64,000 nt of DNA from CADEDH01 sp965263455. Lineage in GTDB: Bacteria; Actinomycetota; Acidimicrobiia; Acidimicrobiales; SZUA-35. The notes beneath the pieces are model-generated. The model worked only from the letters and a program-made list of their open reading frames with translations, was not told where the DNA came from and did no database searches. The stretch is taken from assembly GCA_965263455.1 (NCBI GenBank), contig CBDHHN010000004.1, positions 310,001 through 374,000 on the forward strand, in the 5' to 3' direction. Made by a program: the position numbers and the translations under genes. Of this stretch, positions 43,273-52,423 are shown piece by piece; the stretch's first letter is position 1, and every line of letters starts with the position of its first letter.

Positions 43273-45549
43273 TCAGGTCGGAGGTCGGAGCTCGCGGTCG
43301 GTCAGGACGGTGGTGGAGACGGCCACCGCGGCCACCGCCTCGGGGGAGAACGCCATCGGGATCAGCTCTCCGGCCAGCCACTGCGGCCGCTGGTCCAGGT
43401 CGTTGCCCGATCCCCGGACACCGCTCACCCCGTGGGGCACGACCCAGCCCGAACGGTCCCAGTCGAGGGGGTCGAACAGGTAGCGGGCCACCGAACCGGT
43501 CGCCATGCGGGCGCCGGTGACCGGGTTGACGCTGCCGGCCCGGACGGTGTCCCCGTCGCCGGGGCAGGGGTCGACGGGCGGATGCAGGTGCTCGAACCCC
43601 GGCCGCACCGAGGCCAGGGGGTGGGGCGACACCATGGTGTGGACCCGGTCCCATCGCCAAGCCGACGGCTCGGCTCCCAGCTCGGAGGCGAGTTCGGCCG
43701 CAACCTGATCCAGGCCCCGACCCAGCACGGCGGCCAGGCCCTCATCGGCCAGGCCGGGCACCAGACGCCAGCCGCCTTCGGTGTCGCCCTCGGCCCCCAG
43801 CAGGCGGGTGGCGGCCTCGAACGAGGCCCGGCCGCTGAACAGGGCCGAGGGGAAGCCCGGGGTCATCAGCCGCGGGGTGGTGGCGTCGAGGCGATCGAGG
43901 ACCTCTGCGGTCCACCACAGGCGGAGCCGGGTCACGACGGTGGCCGCCGCCGAGTCGGCGGTGACGTCGCCGTCCCAGGCCTCGACCAGGTCGCGGGCCG
44001 CCCGGCCGGGGCCGGTGTCGGGGGTGGCCGCCGCCACCAGGGGCCTCAGCCGCCGGGCCACCAGCGACACGGTGTCGAGGTGGATGGCGGTGAGGTCGTC
44101 GGCGGTGGCCGCGGGCAACCCGTCGAGCAGTTGGCCGATCCGGTCGTGACGGGCCGGCCCGGCGAAGTCGAGCGAGACGTAGGGCCCCTCATCGCCGGTG
44201 CGGTTGTTGGCCGTGACCAGATGGCCGCGGTCGGGGTTGCGCCAATGGTGGAGGCGGTCGAACGCGACGGGCTCCAGGCCGTCCCAGGCGTGGGCGGCGT
44301 CGCCGGGAACCGGGGTCCACCGGTTGGCCGGCGGGCGTTCGACCACCCGGCCCCGGAGTTTGAACGAGATGTTGCCGGCGGTGTCGGCGGTGAGGACGTT
44401 GTTGACCGGTACGACCCAGGGGCGCAGGCCGGCTTCGAGCGTGTCGCAGTCGGTGGCGCGGAGCATGGGCCACAGGGCGTCGAAGGTCGTGTCGGTTCCG
44501 TGCCAGGCGGTCCAGGCCAGGGCCAGGGCCGGTCCCCCACCCGCCGGGTCGCCCAGAGCCACCGGGCCTCGGGGTGTGTCGGCGCAGGCCACGGTCACGG
44601 GTTCGCCGTCCCGGACCGCCACGGTCTCGTGCCGGGTGACCTCGAACGGGCCGTGCTCGACGAAGACGTCGGTGTCGTCGGCCATGCCGTGGGTGATGCA
44701 CCACGCCACCCCGGCGTTGTGGCCGAAGTGGGGGAAGCCGGGCACCCCGGGGAAGGCCAGGCCGATGACATCGAACTCGTCGCAGCGCAGGTGACACTGG
44801 TGGTAGACGTTGGGGAACTCGATGCCGCGATGGGGGTCGCCGGCCAGGAGCGGCCCTCCGGTGGCGGTGCGGGATCCGTGCACGGCCCACGAGTTGGAGC
44901 CGCCGTCGGCGTCGGGCAGCGCCCGGAGGGCCTCGGTGTTGGCGGCGACGACCTCCTCGGCCCGGGCCAGCAGATCGACGGGCCCAGGCCCGCCCGCTCG
45001 CAGCCCGGGCACGATGGCGCCGTCGTCGGCCACGGTGCCGACCATGGCCGCGACCAGGGCCGGCTCGGCCCGGAGGGCCACCGCCCCCCGCCACAGCTTC
45101 CGATGGAAGGTGCCCATGAAGAAGTGGCGGAGTTGGTAGAGGGCCACGCAGTGCCAGGGCTCCCACGGCGCCGGGACCTCCGGATGGGCCTCGAACTCGG
45201 CCGGGAGGTCGTCGGGTCCGAGCGTGGCCAGGTACCCGTTGACGCCGTCGGCGTAGGCCTCGGTCATGGCTCTCGTTTCGGGGTTGAGCCGACCCCAGGC
45301 CTGTCGGGCCCGACCGGCCAGGTCGACCCGACGGAACAGGACGTCCTCGGCCACGGCGGCCGGTCCCGCCACCTCGGCCCATCGGCCCAGGAACCGCAGC
45401 CGGTCCCATTCCATCTGCCACAGCCGATCGGCGGCGGCCAACCACCCCTGGGCCCGGAAGGCGGCCAGGGCGTCGGGGGCGTCGATGTGGCCGATGCCCC
45501 ACCGGTCCCGGGTCAGGGTCACCTCGGGCGAGCCGGTGTGGGTCGTCAT
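43273..45549 (-). CDS. Penicillin-acylase family Ntn-hydrolase
   Basis: A 758-residue protein of the penicillin G acylase/acyl-homoserine-lactone acylase family. The N-terminal alpha part (RDRWGIGHIDAPDALAAF, LWQMEWDRLRFLGR) leads to the self-cleavage junction GGSNSWAVHG, where Ser at about 214 would become the beta-chain nucleophile. The following LLAGDPHRGIEFPN and GVAWCITHG match the family. No clear export signal is seen, although most relatives are periplasmic. The ATG overlaps the stop of the upstream LLM gene by ATGA, so the two are coupled. The amide substrate is unknown. Confidence 0.87.
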   Translation of the reverse strand: MTTHTGSPEVTLTRDRWGIGHIDAPDALAAFRAQGWLAAADRLWQMEWDRLRFLGRWAEVAGPAAVAEDVLFRRVDLAGRARQAWGRLNPETRAMTEAYADGVNGYLATLGPDDLPAEFEAHPEVPAPWEPWHCVALYQLRHFFMGTFHRKLWRGAVALRAEPALVAAMVGTVADDGAIVPGLRAGGPGPVDLLARAEEVVAANTEALRALPDADGGSNSWAVHGSRTATGGPLLAGDPHRGIEFPNVYHQCHLRCDEFDVIGLAFPGVPGFPHFGHNAGVAWCITHGMADDTDVFVEHGPFEVTRHETVAVRDGEPVTVACADTPRGPVALGDPAGGGPALALAWTAWHGTDTTFDALWPMLRATDCDTLEAGLRPWVVPVNNVLTADTAGNISFKLRGRVVERPPANRWTPVPGDAAHAWDGLEPVAFDRLHHWRNPDRGHLVTANNRTGDEGPYVSLDFAGPARHDRIGQLLDGLPAATADDLTAIHLDTVSLVARRLRPLVAAATPDTGPGRAARDLVEAWDGDVTADSAAATVVTRLRLWWTAEVLDRLDATTPRLMTPGFPSALFSGRASFEAATRLLGAEGDTEGGWRLVPGLADEGLAAVLGRGLDQVAAELASELGAEPSAWRWDRVHTMVSPHPLASVRPGFEHLHPPVDPCPGDGDTVRAGSVNPVTGARMATGSVARYLFDPLDWDRSGWVVPHGVSGVRGSGNDLDQRPQWLAGELIPMAFSPEAVAAVAVSTTVLTDRELRPPT

Positions 45550-46598
45550 CGCAGGTCCTCCAGCATGGCGGCCAGGGCCGCCTCGTCGTCGGGGTCGGCC
45601 ACCGGGATCGAGAACTCGATTCGGTCGACCCGGTCCTGGTAGCGGTCATTGAGCAGGGCGGCGATCCGGTCGTGGGTGCCGATGGTGGCCACGGTGTGGA
45701 GCATCTCGTCGTCGACCAGCGCCGGCAGGTCGTCCCACCGGCCGTGCCGGGACAGCTCGGACGCCCGGCGGGCGGTGTCGCCCCAACCGTGCAGTTCGAA
45801 GGTCCGCCGGTAGGACGGGGTCGACAGGTAGAAGGCGACCCGGGCCCGGACGGTCTCGGTCACCGGGGCCAGTGCGGCCTCGGTCCGGGCCGTGCCGACC
45901 AGTGGTTTGAGGCACACCTCGACCTGTTCGACGTCGCGACCGGCGCGGGCCGCCCCCCGGGCCAGGGCGGGCCTGACCTCCTCGTCGATGAAGCGGGGGG
46001 TGCACACCGGGTGGAGGCGAACGCCGTCGGCCACCTCGGCCGCCACGGCGCACATGTTGGGCCCGATGGCGGCCACGTGCACGGGGATGTCCGGGTGGTC
46101 GATGGGGCCCGGGTCGAACAGCGGGACCATGAGATCGAGACGGTAGTGCTCGCTCTCGTAGCGGAGGGGCACCTGCTCCTGCCACGACCGCCACACCGCC
46201 CGGAGGGCGCCGACGTAGTCGCGCATCCAGGGAGCCGGCGGATGCCAGGGCAGCCCGAAGCGGCGGGTGACGTGGGCCCGCACCTGCGAGCCGAGACCCA
46301 GGATGAATCGACCGCCCGAGAGCTTCTGCAGCGACCAGGCCGACATGGCGGTCACGGTGGGGCTGCGGGGGAAGGCCATGGCCACCGACGTGCCGAGCCC
46401 GATCCGCTCGGTGGCGGCGGCCCCCAGCGCCAGCAACTGGTAGGGATCGTCCTTGGTCTCCTCCACCAGAACGGCGTCGAGGCCGAGCTCCTCGGCCCGA
46501 GCCGCCCCGGCGGCGAAGTCACCGATGGGCAACGGGGTCTCCGGTTCCCGCAGGCCGGGGTCGAGCTTGCCCAGGGGCAGCAGCGACTCGATCAGCAT
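45546..46598 (-). CDS. LLM-class F420-dependent oxidoreductase (TIGR03617-like)
   Basis: A 350-residue luciferase-like enzyme. It shows ARAEELGLDAVLVEETKDDP, the strand TSVAMAFPRSPTVTAMSAW, the core GGRFILGLGSQVRAHVTRRF and VHVAAIGPNMCAVAAEVADG, features of the subgroup named for a Mycobacterium smegmatis protein. GGAGGAGG (46604-46611) precedes the ATG at 46598. Its stop overlaps the penicillin-acylase start by four bases, so the oxidoreductase and the amidase are probably consecutive steps of one pathway. Confidence 0.86.
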   Translation of the reverse strand: MLIESLLPLGKLDPGLREPETPLPIGDFAAGAARAEELGLDAVLVEETKDDPYQLLALGAAATERIGLGTSVAMAFPRSPTVTAMSAWSLQKLSGGRFILGLGSQVRAHVTRRFGLPWHPPAPWMRDYVGALRAVWRSWQEQVPLRYESEHYRLDLMVPLFDPGPIDHPDIPVHVAAIGPNMCAVAAEVADGVRLHPVCTPRFIDEEVRPALARGAARAGRDVEQVEVCLKPLVGTARTEAALAPVTETVRARVAFYLSTPSYRRTFELHGWGDTARRASELSRHGRWDDLPALVDDEMLHTVATIGTHDRIAALLNDRYQDRVDRIEFSIPVADPDDEAALAAMLEDLR

Positions 46599-46828
46599 GG
46601 CGCGTCCTCCTCCGGTCGTGGCCGCGGTGCAACCCGGTCCGGCCGACCGGTGTCGGCCCCCGGGCCCGTGCGGGCCGGGGCCAGGGTGCCAGCCGGGCGG
46701 CGGCGCCGTCCACATCGCCTTCCCGTGATCAGCCGCACCGGACCGATCCGGCCGCCCGGCGGCCCTGGCGCCGGGTGATCGAACCGGGCTGCAGGCGGCG
46801 ACGCCATCCGGCGGACCAGACTGGCCCC

Positions 46829-48271
46829 ATGGACGACACGACGATGCGAGGGTTCCTGGCCGCCATCGAGGGGGCGTTGACCCCGGACCCGTCGCCCGGG
46901 GCCGGGCCCGACGAGGCGCGCTCGACCGGAGTCGGCAGCGAGGTCGAGAGCGAGGTCGAGAGCGAGGTAGAGGTGACCGGGGGTGGCGCCCTGCCCTCGG
47001 TCTTCGCCGTGACCGACCTGGCCACGGCGTCGGTGGCGGCGGCGGGACGGGCCACGGCCCGCCTGGTGGGAGCCGTCGGCTCCGGCCCCGTGCCGCCGGT
47101 CGCCGTCGACGCCAGGCTGGCGTCATGGTGGTTCGCCACCACGGTTCGACCCGAGGGGTGGGAGCCGACCTCGGCCTGGGACGCCGTGGCCGGGATCTAC
47201 CCGACGGCCGACGGCCACGTCCGACTCCACACCAACGCTGCTCATCACAAGGCGGCGGCCCTGGGCGTGCTCGGGTGCGCGCCCGATCGTGTCGCGGTGG
47301 CGGCCGCCACCCCGGCCTGGACCGCCGACGATCTGGAGGCGGCGGTGGTGGCCGCCGGCGGGGCGGCGGCCGCGCTTCGCAGCGAGGAGGCCTGGGCCGC
47401 CCACCCGCAGGGGGCGGCGGTGGCGGGCGAGCCCCTGATCGACTGGTCGACGGGCTCGACCACGGCCGGATCGAGCCCGGGTTCGGCCTCGACCGAGCGT
47501 CCCCTGGCCGGGGTCCGGGTCCTCGACCTGACCCGGGTCCTGGCCGGCCCGGTGGCCACCCGGTTCCTGGCCGGGTTGGGCGCCGACGTGCTCCGCATCG
47601 ATCCGCCCTGGTGGTCCGAGCCCGCGGTCGAGGTCGAGGTCACCCTGGGTAAGCGATGCGCCCGCCTCGACCTTCGGCTCGACGCCGACCTGGCCCGGCT
47701 GACGAGCCTGCTGTCGAAGGCCGACATTCTGGTCCACGGCTACCGGTCGGACGCGCTGGCCGGGCTGGGCCTCGATGCCGAGACCCGGGCCGAACTGGCG
47801 CCGGGCCTGGTCGACGTCAGCCTCGACGCCTACGGCTGGACCGGACCGTGGCGGGAGCGTCGCGGTTTCGACAGCCTCGTCCAACTGTCGTCGGGGATCG
47901 CCCACGCCCCGGTCGTGCAGGGATGGACCGAGGAGCCGAAGCCGCTACCGGTCCAGGCCCTGGACCACACCACCGGCTACCTGATGGCGGCGGCCGCTCT
48001 CGATGGCTGGCGTCGGCGTCTGGCCACCGGCCGGGGTTGTCGGGCCCGGACCTCGTTGGCCCGGACCGCCCGGCTGCTGGCCGACGGCCCCCGGACCGAC
48101 CCCGCCACCGAGTTGGCCCCTCCGACCGAGGACGATCACCGGCCCGAGGCCGAGGCCACCGGCTGGGGCCCGATCCGGCGTCTCCGGGCCCCGGTGTCGC
48201 TTCCACACACCGAGCTCCGGTGGGATCGGCCGGCCAACCCCCTGGGCTCCGAGACCGACCCCGCCTGGTAG
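46829..48271 (+). CDS. CaiB/BaiF CoA-transferase with permuted domain order
   Basis: A 480-residue protein. The canonical CaiB opening (LAGVRVLDLTRVLAGPVATR, then GADVLRIDPP) starts only at about residue 226, while the first 210 residues resemble a region usually found late in the family (GIYPTADGHVRLHTNAAHH). A candidate catalytic Asp is D379 in ALDHTTGYLM. The order is therefore circularly permuted compared with normal CaiB proteins such as the one at 2703. A Glu/Val/Ser repeat (SEVESEVESEVEV) lies near the N-terminus. A CAGACT box ends 6 bases before the ATG. Confidence 0.78.
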   Translation: MDDTTMRGFLAAIEGALTPDPSPGAGPDEARSTGVGSEVESEVESEVEVTGGGALPSVFAVTDLATASVAAAGRATARLVGAVGSGPVPPVAVDARLASWWFATTVRPEGWEPTSAWDAVAGIYPTADGHVRLHTNAAHHKAAALGVLGCAPDRVAVAAATPAWTADDLEAAVVAAGGAAAALRSEEAWAAHPQGAAVAGEPLIDWSTGSTTAGSSPGSASTERPLAGVRVLDLTRVLAGPVATRFLAGLGADVLRIDPPWWSEPAVEVEVTLGKRCARLDLRLDADLARLTSLLSKADILVHGYRSDALAGLGLDAETRAELAPGLVDVSLDAYGWTGPWRERRGFDSLVQLSSGIAHAPVVQGWTEEPKPLPVQALDHTTGYLMAAAALDGWRRRLATGRGCRARTSLARTARLLADGPRTDPATELAPPTEDDHRPEAEATGWGPIRRLRAPVSLPHTELRWDRPANPLGSETDPAW

Positions 48272-48311
48272 GGGCGGCGCCCCGACCCGGGCCGGGAGCG
48301 GGTCCAGGACC

Positions 48312-48914
48312 TCAGTCCTCGGCCAGGATCTGGTAGAGCCGCTTGCGGGTGTCGGTCAAGACGGCCAGCGCCTGCTCGACCTGGGCCTCGGTCCCGGCCA
48401 TACCGACCTGTCGGGTGGCCGCCCCGACCTGCATCATGGCCCGCCGGAGCTGACCGGGGCCGGCGCCACCCTCCTGGAACCGCTCCCAGATCGGAGCCTC
48501 GGTCTCGGCGTCGGCCTGTTCCCGACCGGCGTCGGTCAGGCTGAAGACGTTGCGCCCCTCGCTGGACTCACCCGTCACCAGCCCTTCGTCGCTCAGCTGC
48601 TGGAGCGTCGGATAGATGGAGCCCGGGCTCGGGTCCCAGCCGCCGTCACTGCGCTCGGCCAGTTCCTGCATGATCTGGTAGCCGTGCATCGGCTCCTCGC
48701 TCAGGAGGGCCAGGACGGCGACCCGCACCTCTCCCCGACTCACCCGGCGGCGGCGTCCGCCCCGACCGTGGCGGCCCGGACCCCGGCCATGGCCGCGGCC
48801 CCTTCCTCGCCGGTGCCCCCAGCGGCCGTCGCCGTCGGAGCCGGGGCCGGGGCCGGGGCCCCGGCCGGAGGGCCCGTGCATCTCGTGTTCGTTGTCCAGT
48901 CGTCGACCGTGCAT
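48312..48914 (-). CDS. PadR-family transcriptional regulator
   Basis: A 200-residue regulator. After a Gly/Arg/His-rich N-terminal tail (residues of about 10-58) comes the PadR winged helix: RVAVLALLSEEPMHGYQIMQ, WDPSPGSIYPTLQQLSDEGL and NVFSLTDAGREQA. The C-terminal helices would dimerise. The tail could bind metal or nucleic acid. I chose ATG 48914 because AGAGGAG lies about 8 bases ahead; an in-frame TTG at 48920 is possible. A near-perfect palindrome 48 bases upstream is the likely operator for autoregulation. The divergent gene is a phosphotransferase. Confidence 0.86.
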   Translation of the reverse strand: MHGRRLDNEHEMHGPSGRGPGPGPGSDGDGRWGHRRGRGRGHGRGPGRHGRGGRRRRVSRGEVRVAVLALLSEEPMHGYQIMQELAERSDGGWDPSPGSIYPTLQQLSDEGLVTGESSEGRNVFSLTDAGREQADAETEAPIWERFQEGGAGPGQLRRAMMQVGAATRQVGMAGTEAQVEQALAVLTDTRKRLYQILAED

Positions 48915-48961
48915 GGTCAACGCTCCTCTCGTTCAGTTCGAGCACTCGTTCGCTCGTGACA

Positions 48962-48979
48962 GTAACGATATATCGCTAC
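48962..48979. promoter_or_regulatory. 18-bp palindrome, likely PadR operator
   Basis: GTAACGATATATCGCTAC is a dyad with a single mismatched pair, centred on ATATAT. It is strikingly AT-rich against the local background and lies between the divergent padR-like gene and the phosphotransferase gene. Palindromes of this look are typical PadR targets, so autoregulation is likely. Confidence 0.7.
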
Positions 48980-49072
48980 CGGTCACAACACAACAGCGGA
49001 CTGAGTGACCCTGGGCACCGGACCGATGGGTCGAACTCGCCCCGGACCACACCACGTGCTACCAAGCTCGAC

Positions 49073-50497
49073 ATGACGGAATTCGAGGAGGCCCTGGCCG
49101 CCGTCCTTGCCCGCCGCCTCCCCGGGTTCGAGCGCCTGATCGAGGCCGAGCGGCTCTCGGGCGGGGCCAGCCAGGAGACGTACCGACTGCGTCTGATAGT
49201 CGACGGGGCCGACGCCCAACGGGCCCTGCGCCGGGCGGCCGGAGGGGTCGAGGCCGAGCCCGACGATCGCCGCCCCGGTCTGGCCGTCGAGGCCCGGCTG
49301 ATGCAGGTCGCCCGCGACGCCGGCGTACCCGAGCCGAGGGTCGACCTGGTCCTCGACCCCGCCGACGGCATCGGGGAGGGGTTCGTCATGGAATGGCTGG
49401 AGGGCCACACGCTCGGGGCCCGGGTTCTCCGCTCCCCCGACCTGGACGGGATCCGACCCCACCTGGCCCGCCAGTGCGGCGAGATCCTGGCCCGCATCCA
49501 CGCCATCGACCCGGCGGCCACCGGCCTCGACCAGCACCTCCAGGTGGTCACGACCGAGGAGTTCGTGACCCAGATGTGGGAGCGGTACCACGAGTACGCC
49601 AGCCCCCAGCCCATGATCGACTACACCGCCCGCTGGCTGCTCGACAACCTGCCGGCCGAGGCCGATCACCGAGTGGTCCACAACGACTTCCGCAACGGAA
49701 ACCTGATGATCACCCCCGAGGGGGTCACCGCCGTCCTCGACTGGGAGGTCTGCCACCTCGGCGATCCCATGCGGGACCTGGGGTGGATCTGCACCAACTC
49801 GTGGCGATTCGGGCGCCGGGACCTTCCCGTCGGCGGCTTCGGCCAGTACGAGGACCTGTTCGCCGGCTACGAGTCGATCTCCGGGGTCCCCGTCGATCCC
49901 GCCGCCGTCCACTACTGGGAGGTGTTCGGTTCGTTCTGGTGGGCCGTGGGCTGCCTGGGCATGGGCGAGCGCTGGCGCAACGGCCCGGACCCGTCGGTGG
50001 AACGACCCGGCATCAGCCGCCGGTCGTCGGAGTGCCAGGTCGACTGCGTCAACCTGCTCATCCCCGGCCCGGTCGACGTGGTGGAGGCCGACGACGACCC
50101 GGCCCACCGATCGAGCACCGACCTGCCCTCGACCGACGAGCTGGTGACCAGCGTCCGGGACTTCCTGCGCCAGGACGTCATGGCCGCCACCGAGGGCCGG
50201 ACCGGGTTCATGGCCCGAGTGGCGGCCAACTCCCTCGACATCGTACTCCGGGAACTCAGCCTGGGTCCCGGTCACCGGGCCGGGGAGCTGTCACGGCTCC
50301 AGGCCCTGCTCGACCGGCCCGGCGACACCGATCTGCTGGCCCTGCGCCGAACCCTGGCCACCGCCATCAACGACGGCCGCCTGGCCCTGGACGACGCGGC
50401 GCTGACCCACCACCTGCGGACGACCGTGGTCAACCAGGCCGGGATCGATCAGCCCACCTACTCCGGGTACCGGGCCGCGGTCGAGGCCGCAGGCTGA
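49073..50497 (+). CDS. Kinase-fold phosphotransferase (APH family) with C-terminal DUF6285-like part
   Basis: A 474-residue protein. Residues of about 1-340 form an aminoglycoside-phosphotransferase/ACAD10-like kinase domain, with LSGGASQETYRL, the catalytic HNDFRNGNLMI (Asp about 205) and metal-binding LDWEVCHLGDP. Residues of about 360-474 are helical (DFLRQDVMAATEGRTGFMAR) and resemble DUF6285, often fused or adjacent to such kinases in actinobacteria. The family often occurs with acyl-CoA dehydrogenases and may phosphorylate hydroxyacyl-CoA. The ATG at 49073 marks the start of the fold. It is probably under the PadR palindrome. Confidence 0.8.
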   Translation: MTEFEEALAAVLARRLPGFERLIEAERLSGGASQETYRLRLIVDGADAQRALRRAAGGVEAEPDDRRPGLAVEARLMQVARDAGVPEPRVDLVLDPADGIGEGFVMEWLEGHTLGARVLRSPDLDGIRPHLARQCGEILARIHAIDPAATGLDQHLQVVTTEEFVTQMWERYHEYASPQPMIDYTARWLLDNLPAEADHRVVHNDFRNGNLMITPEGVTAVLDWEVCHLGDPMRDLGWICTNSWRFGRRDLPVGGFGQYEDLFAGYESISGVPVDPAAVHYWEVFGSFWWAVGCLGMGERWRNGPDPSVERPGISRRSSECQVDCVNLLIPGPVDVVEADDDPAHRSSTDLPSTDELVTSVRDFLRQDVMAATEGRTGFMARVAANSLDIVLRELSLGPGHRAGELSRLQALLDRPGDTDLLALRRTLATAINDGRLALDDAALTHHLRTTVVNQAGIDQPTYSGYRAAVEAAG

Positions 50498-50510
50498 GCC
50501 GGGACGGGCC

Positions 50511-52403
50511 TCACCAGCCGATGCGCTGGTCGGCCTTGCCCTTGTCGAGATCGGCCCGGGCGTCGGTGACCGAGGCCAGGTTCGACACCTCGGGCACCCC
50601 GACCTCCCAGAACGAGCCGCCCTCGGTCCAGGAGTAGGCATCGACCTCGAGGGTGATGACGTAGGTCCGATCCGAGGCCCGGGCCCGCTCGACGGCGCCG
50701 GCCAGCTCCGCGATCGATGACACCTTCTCCGAGCCGCAACCCATGGCGGCGGCGTGGGCGGCGAAGTCGACGGTGACGACGTCGCCGGCCAGGCGGCAGT
50801 CCTCCAGCAGGTTGTTGAAGGGATTGCCACCCTGGTTGACCTGCAGCCGGTTGATGACGGCGAAGCCGCCGTTGTCGCACACGATCACGATCATCTTGTG
50901 CCCGCTGAGCACCGAGGAGTACAGGTCGGAGTTCATCATCAGGTACGAGCCGTCGCCCACGAAGACGAAGACCTCGCCCCCTTCTCCCGCCTCGTTGCCC
51001 CGGGCCGCGCCGCCCCCGGGGCCGTAGGCCATGGCGGCTCCCCAACCCCCGGACAGCTCGTAACCCATGCACGAGAAGCCGTACTCGCAGTCGAAGGTGC
51101 CGATGCCCTTGTTCCACCAGCCGTTGTTGACCTCGCCCGGGAAGCCGCCGGCGGCGGCCAGGCAGACGTCGTCGGGGCCGGCCAGGTCGCTGACGGCCCG
51201 GACGACCTGGGCGTAGGTGACGGGGTCCTCGGGCCCACCGGGGGTCCCGATCGAGGCCAGATAGGACCGGAACCCGGCCTTCTCCTCGGCCGCCCGCACC
51301 GCCCACGTCTCCGGGGCGGTCCAGTCGCCCAGCAGCTGGCCCAACTCCCGCAGGGACTCCCGGGCGTCGCCCACCAGGGCCTGCGACCGGTGCTTGATGG
51401 CGTCGAACCGGGTGGTGTTGAGCCCGATGATGGTGGTGTCGGGGTTCTTGAACACCGTCCACGAGCCGGTGGTGAAGTCCTGGAGCCGGGTCCCGACGGC
51501 CAGCACCACGTCGGCCTCGGCGATGAGGTTGTTGGCCGCCTCGCACCCGGTGACCCCGATGGGGCCCACGTACTGCGGGTCGTCGCCCAGCAGCGACGTC
51601 TTGCCCGCCACGGTCTCGACCACCGGGACGCCGTGGGCGGTGGCGAAGGCGTGCAACTCGGCCTCGGCCACCGAGTAGTGGACGCCGCCCCCGGCGATGA
51701 TCACCGGCTTGCGGGCCTGGCGCAGCCGGTCGGCGGCCGCCACCATCTCGGTCGAGTCGGCCCGGGGGCGGGGCACCTCGTGGACCTGGGGCTCGAACAG
51801 TCGGACCGGATAGTCGAAGGCCAGGGCCTGGACGTCCTGGGGCATGCCGATGAAGGCCGGGCCCCGGGTCCCCGGATCGAGCATGGTGGCGACCGCCGCC
51901 GGCAGGGTCTGGGCCACCTGGGCCGGATGGGTGAGGCGGTCCCAGTACCGGACCACGGGCCGGAAGGCGTCGTTCACGGTGAGCGACGGATCACCCACGT
52001 GCTCGACCTGCTGAAGCACGGGATCGGGGATGCGTGAGGTGAAGGTGTCACCGGCCAGGAACAGGGTCGGGAGCCGGTTGGCCATGGCCACCCCGGCGGC
52101 GGTGACCATGTTGGTGGCCCCCGGTCCGACCGAGGAGGTGGCGATCATGATCTGGCGGGCCCGGGTGGCCTTGGCGTAGGCCACGGCGGCCAGGCCCATT
52201 CCCTGCTCGTTCTGGCCCCGCCAGGTGGGGAACTCGTCCTTGACCTCCTCCAGGGCGTGACCGAGGCAGGTCACGTTGCCGTGGCCGAAGATCCCGAACA
52301 GGCCGGGGAAGAGCGGGGCCTCGTCGCCACTGGGCAGGACGGTGCGCTGGGCCGTCAGCCACCGGACGATGGCCTGGGCGGTGGTAAGTCGGATGGTCTC
52401 CAC
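50511..52403 (-). CDS. iolD: 3D-(3,5/4)-trihydroxycyclohexane-1,2-dione acylhydrolase
   Basis: A 630-residue thiamine-diphosphate enzyme that opens the ring of the dehydrated inosose (the IolD step, EC 3.7.1.22). The catalytic Glu lies in GQNEQGMGLA (Glu66). The thiamine/Mg motif is FVGDGSYLMMNSDL (about 480). IolD hallmarks include PLFPGLFGIFGHGNVTCLGH near the start and the long C-terminal domain with SWTEGGSFWEVGVPEV. The GTG at 52403 follows AAGGAG. It is the last gene of the leftward inositol operon, 12 bases from a convergent gene. Confidence 0.93.
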   Translation of the reverse strand: METIRLTTAQAIVRWLTAQRTVLPSGDEAPLFPGLFGIFGHGNVTCLGHALEEVKDEFPTWRGQNEQGMGLAAVAYAKATRARQIMIATSSVGPGATNMVTAAGVAMANRLPTLFLAGDTFTSRIPDPVLQQVEHVGDPSLTVNDAFRPVVRYWDRLTHPAQVAQTLPAAVATMLDPGTRGPAFIGMPQDVQALAFDYPVRLFEPQVHEVPRPRADSTEMVAAADRLRQARKPVIIAGGGVHYSVAEAELHAFATAHGVPVVETVAGKTSLLGDDPQYVGPIGVTGCEAANNLIAEADVVLAVGTRLQDFTTGSWTVFKNPDTTIIGLNTTRFDAIKHRSQALVGDARESLRELGQLLGDWTAPETWAVRAAEEKAGFRSYLASIGTPGGPEDPVTYAQVVRAVSDLAGPDDVCLAAAGGFPGEVNNGWWNKGIGTFDCEYGFSCMGYELSGGWGAAMAYGPGGGAARGNEAGEGGEVFVFVGDGSYLMMNSDLYSSVLSGHKMIVIVCDNGGFAVINRLQVNQGGNPFNNLLEDCRLAGDVVTVDFAAHAAAMGCGSEKVSSIAELAGAVERARASDRTYVITLEVDAYSWTEGGSFWEVGVPEVSNLASVTDARADLDKGKADQRIGW

Positions 52404-52423
52404 GAGTCGGCTCTCCTTGGTGC

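Noticed and set aside
43432..45642. 736-codon plus-strand frame opposite the penicillin acylase
   Set aside because: Its composition is Gly/Val/His-rich with no domain, typical of antisense frames in GC-rich DNA; the minus strand has a full Ntn-hydrolase.
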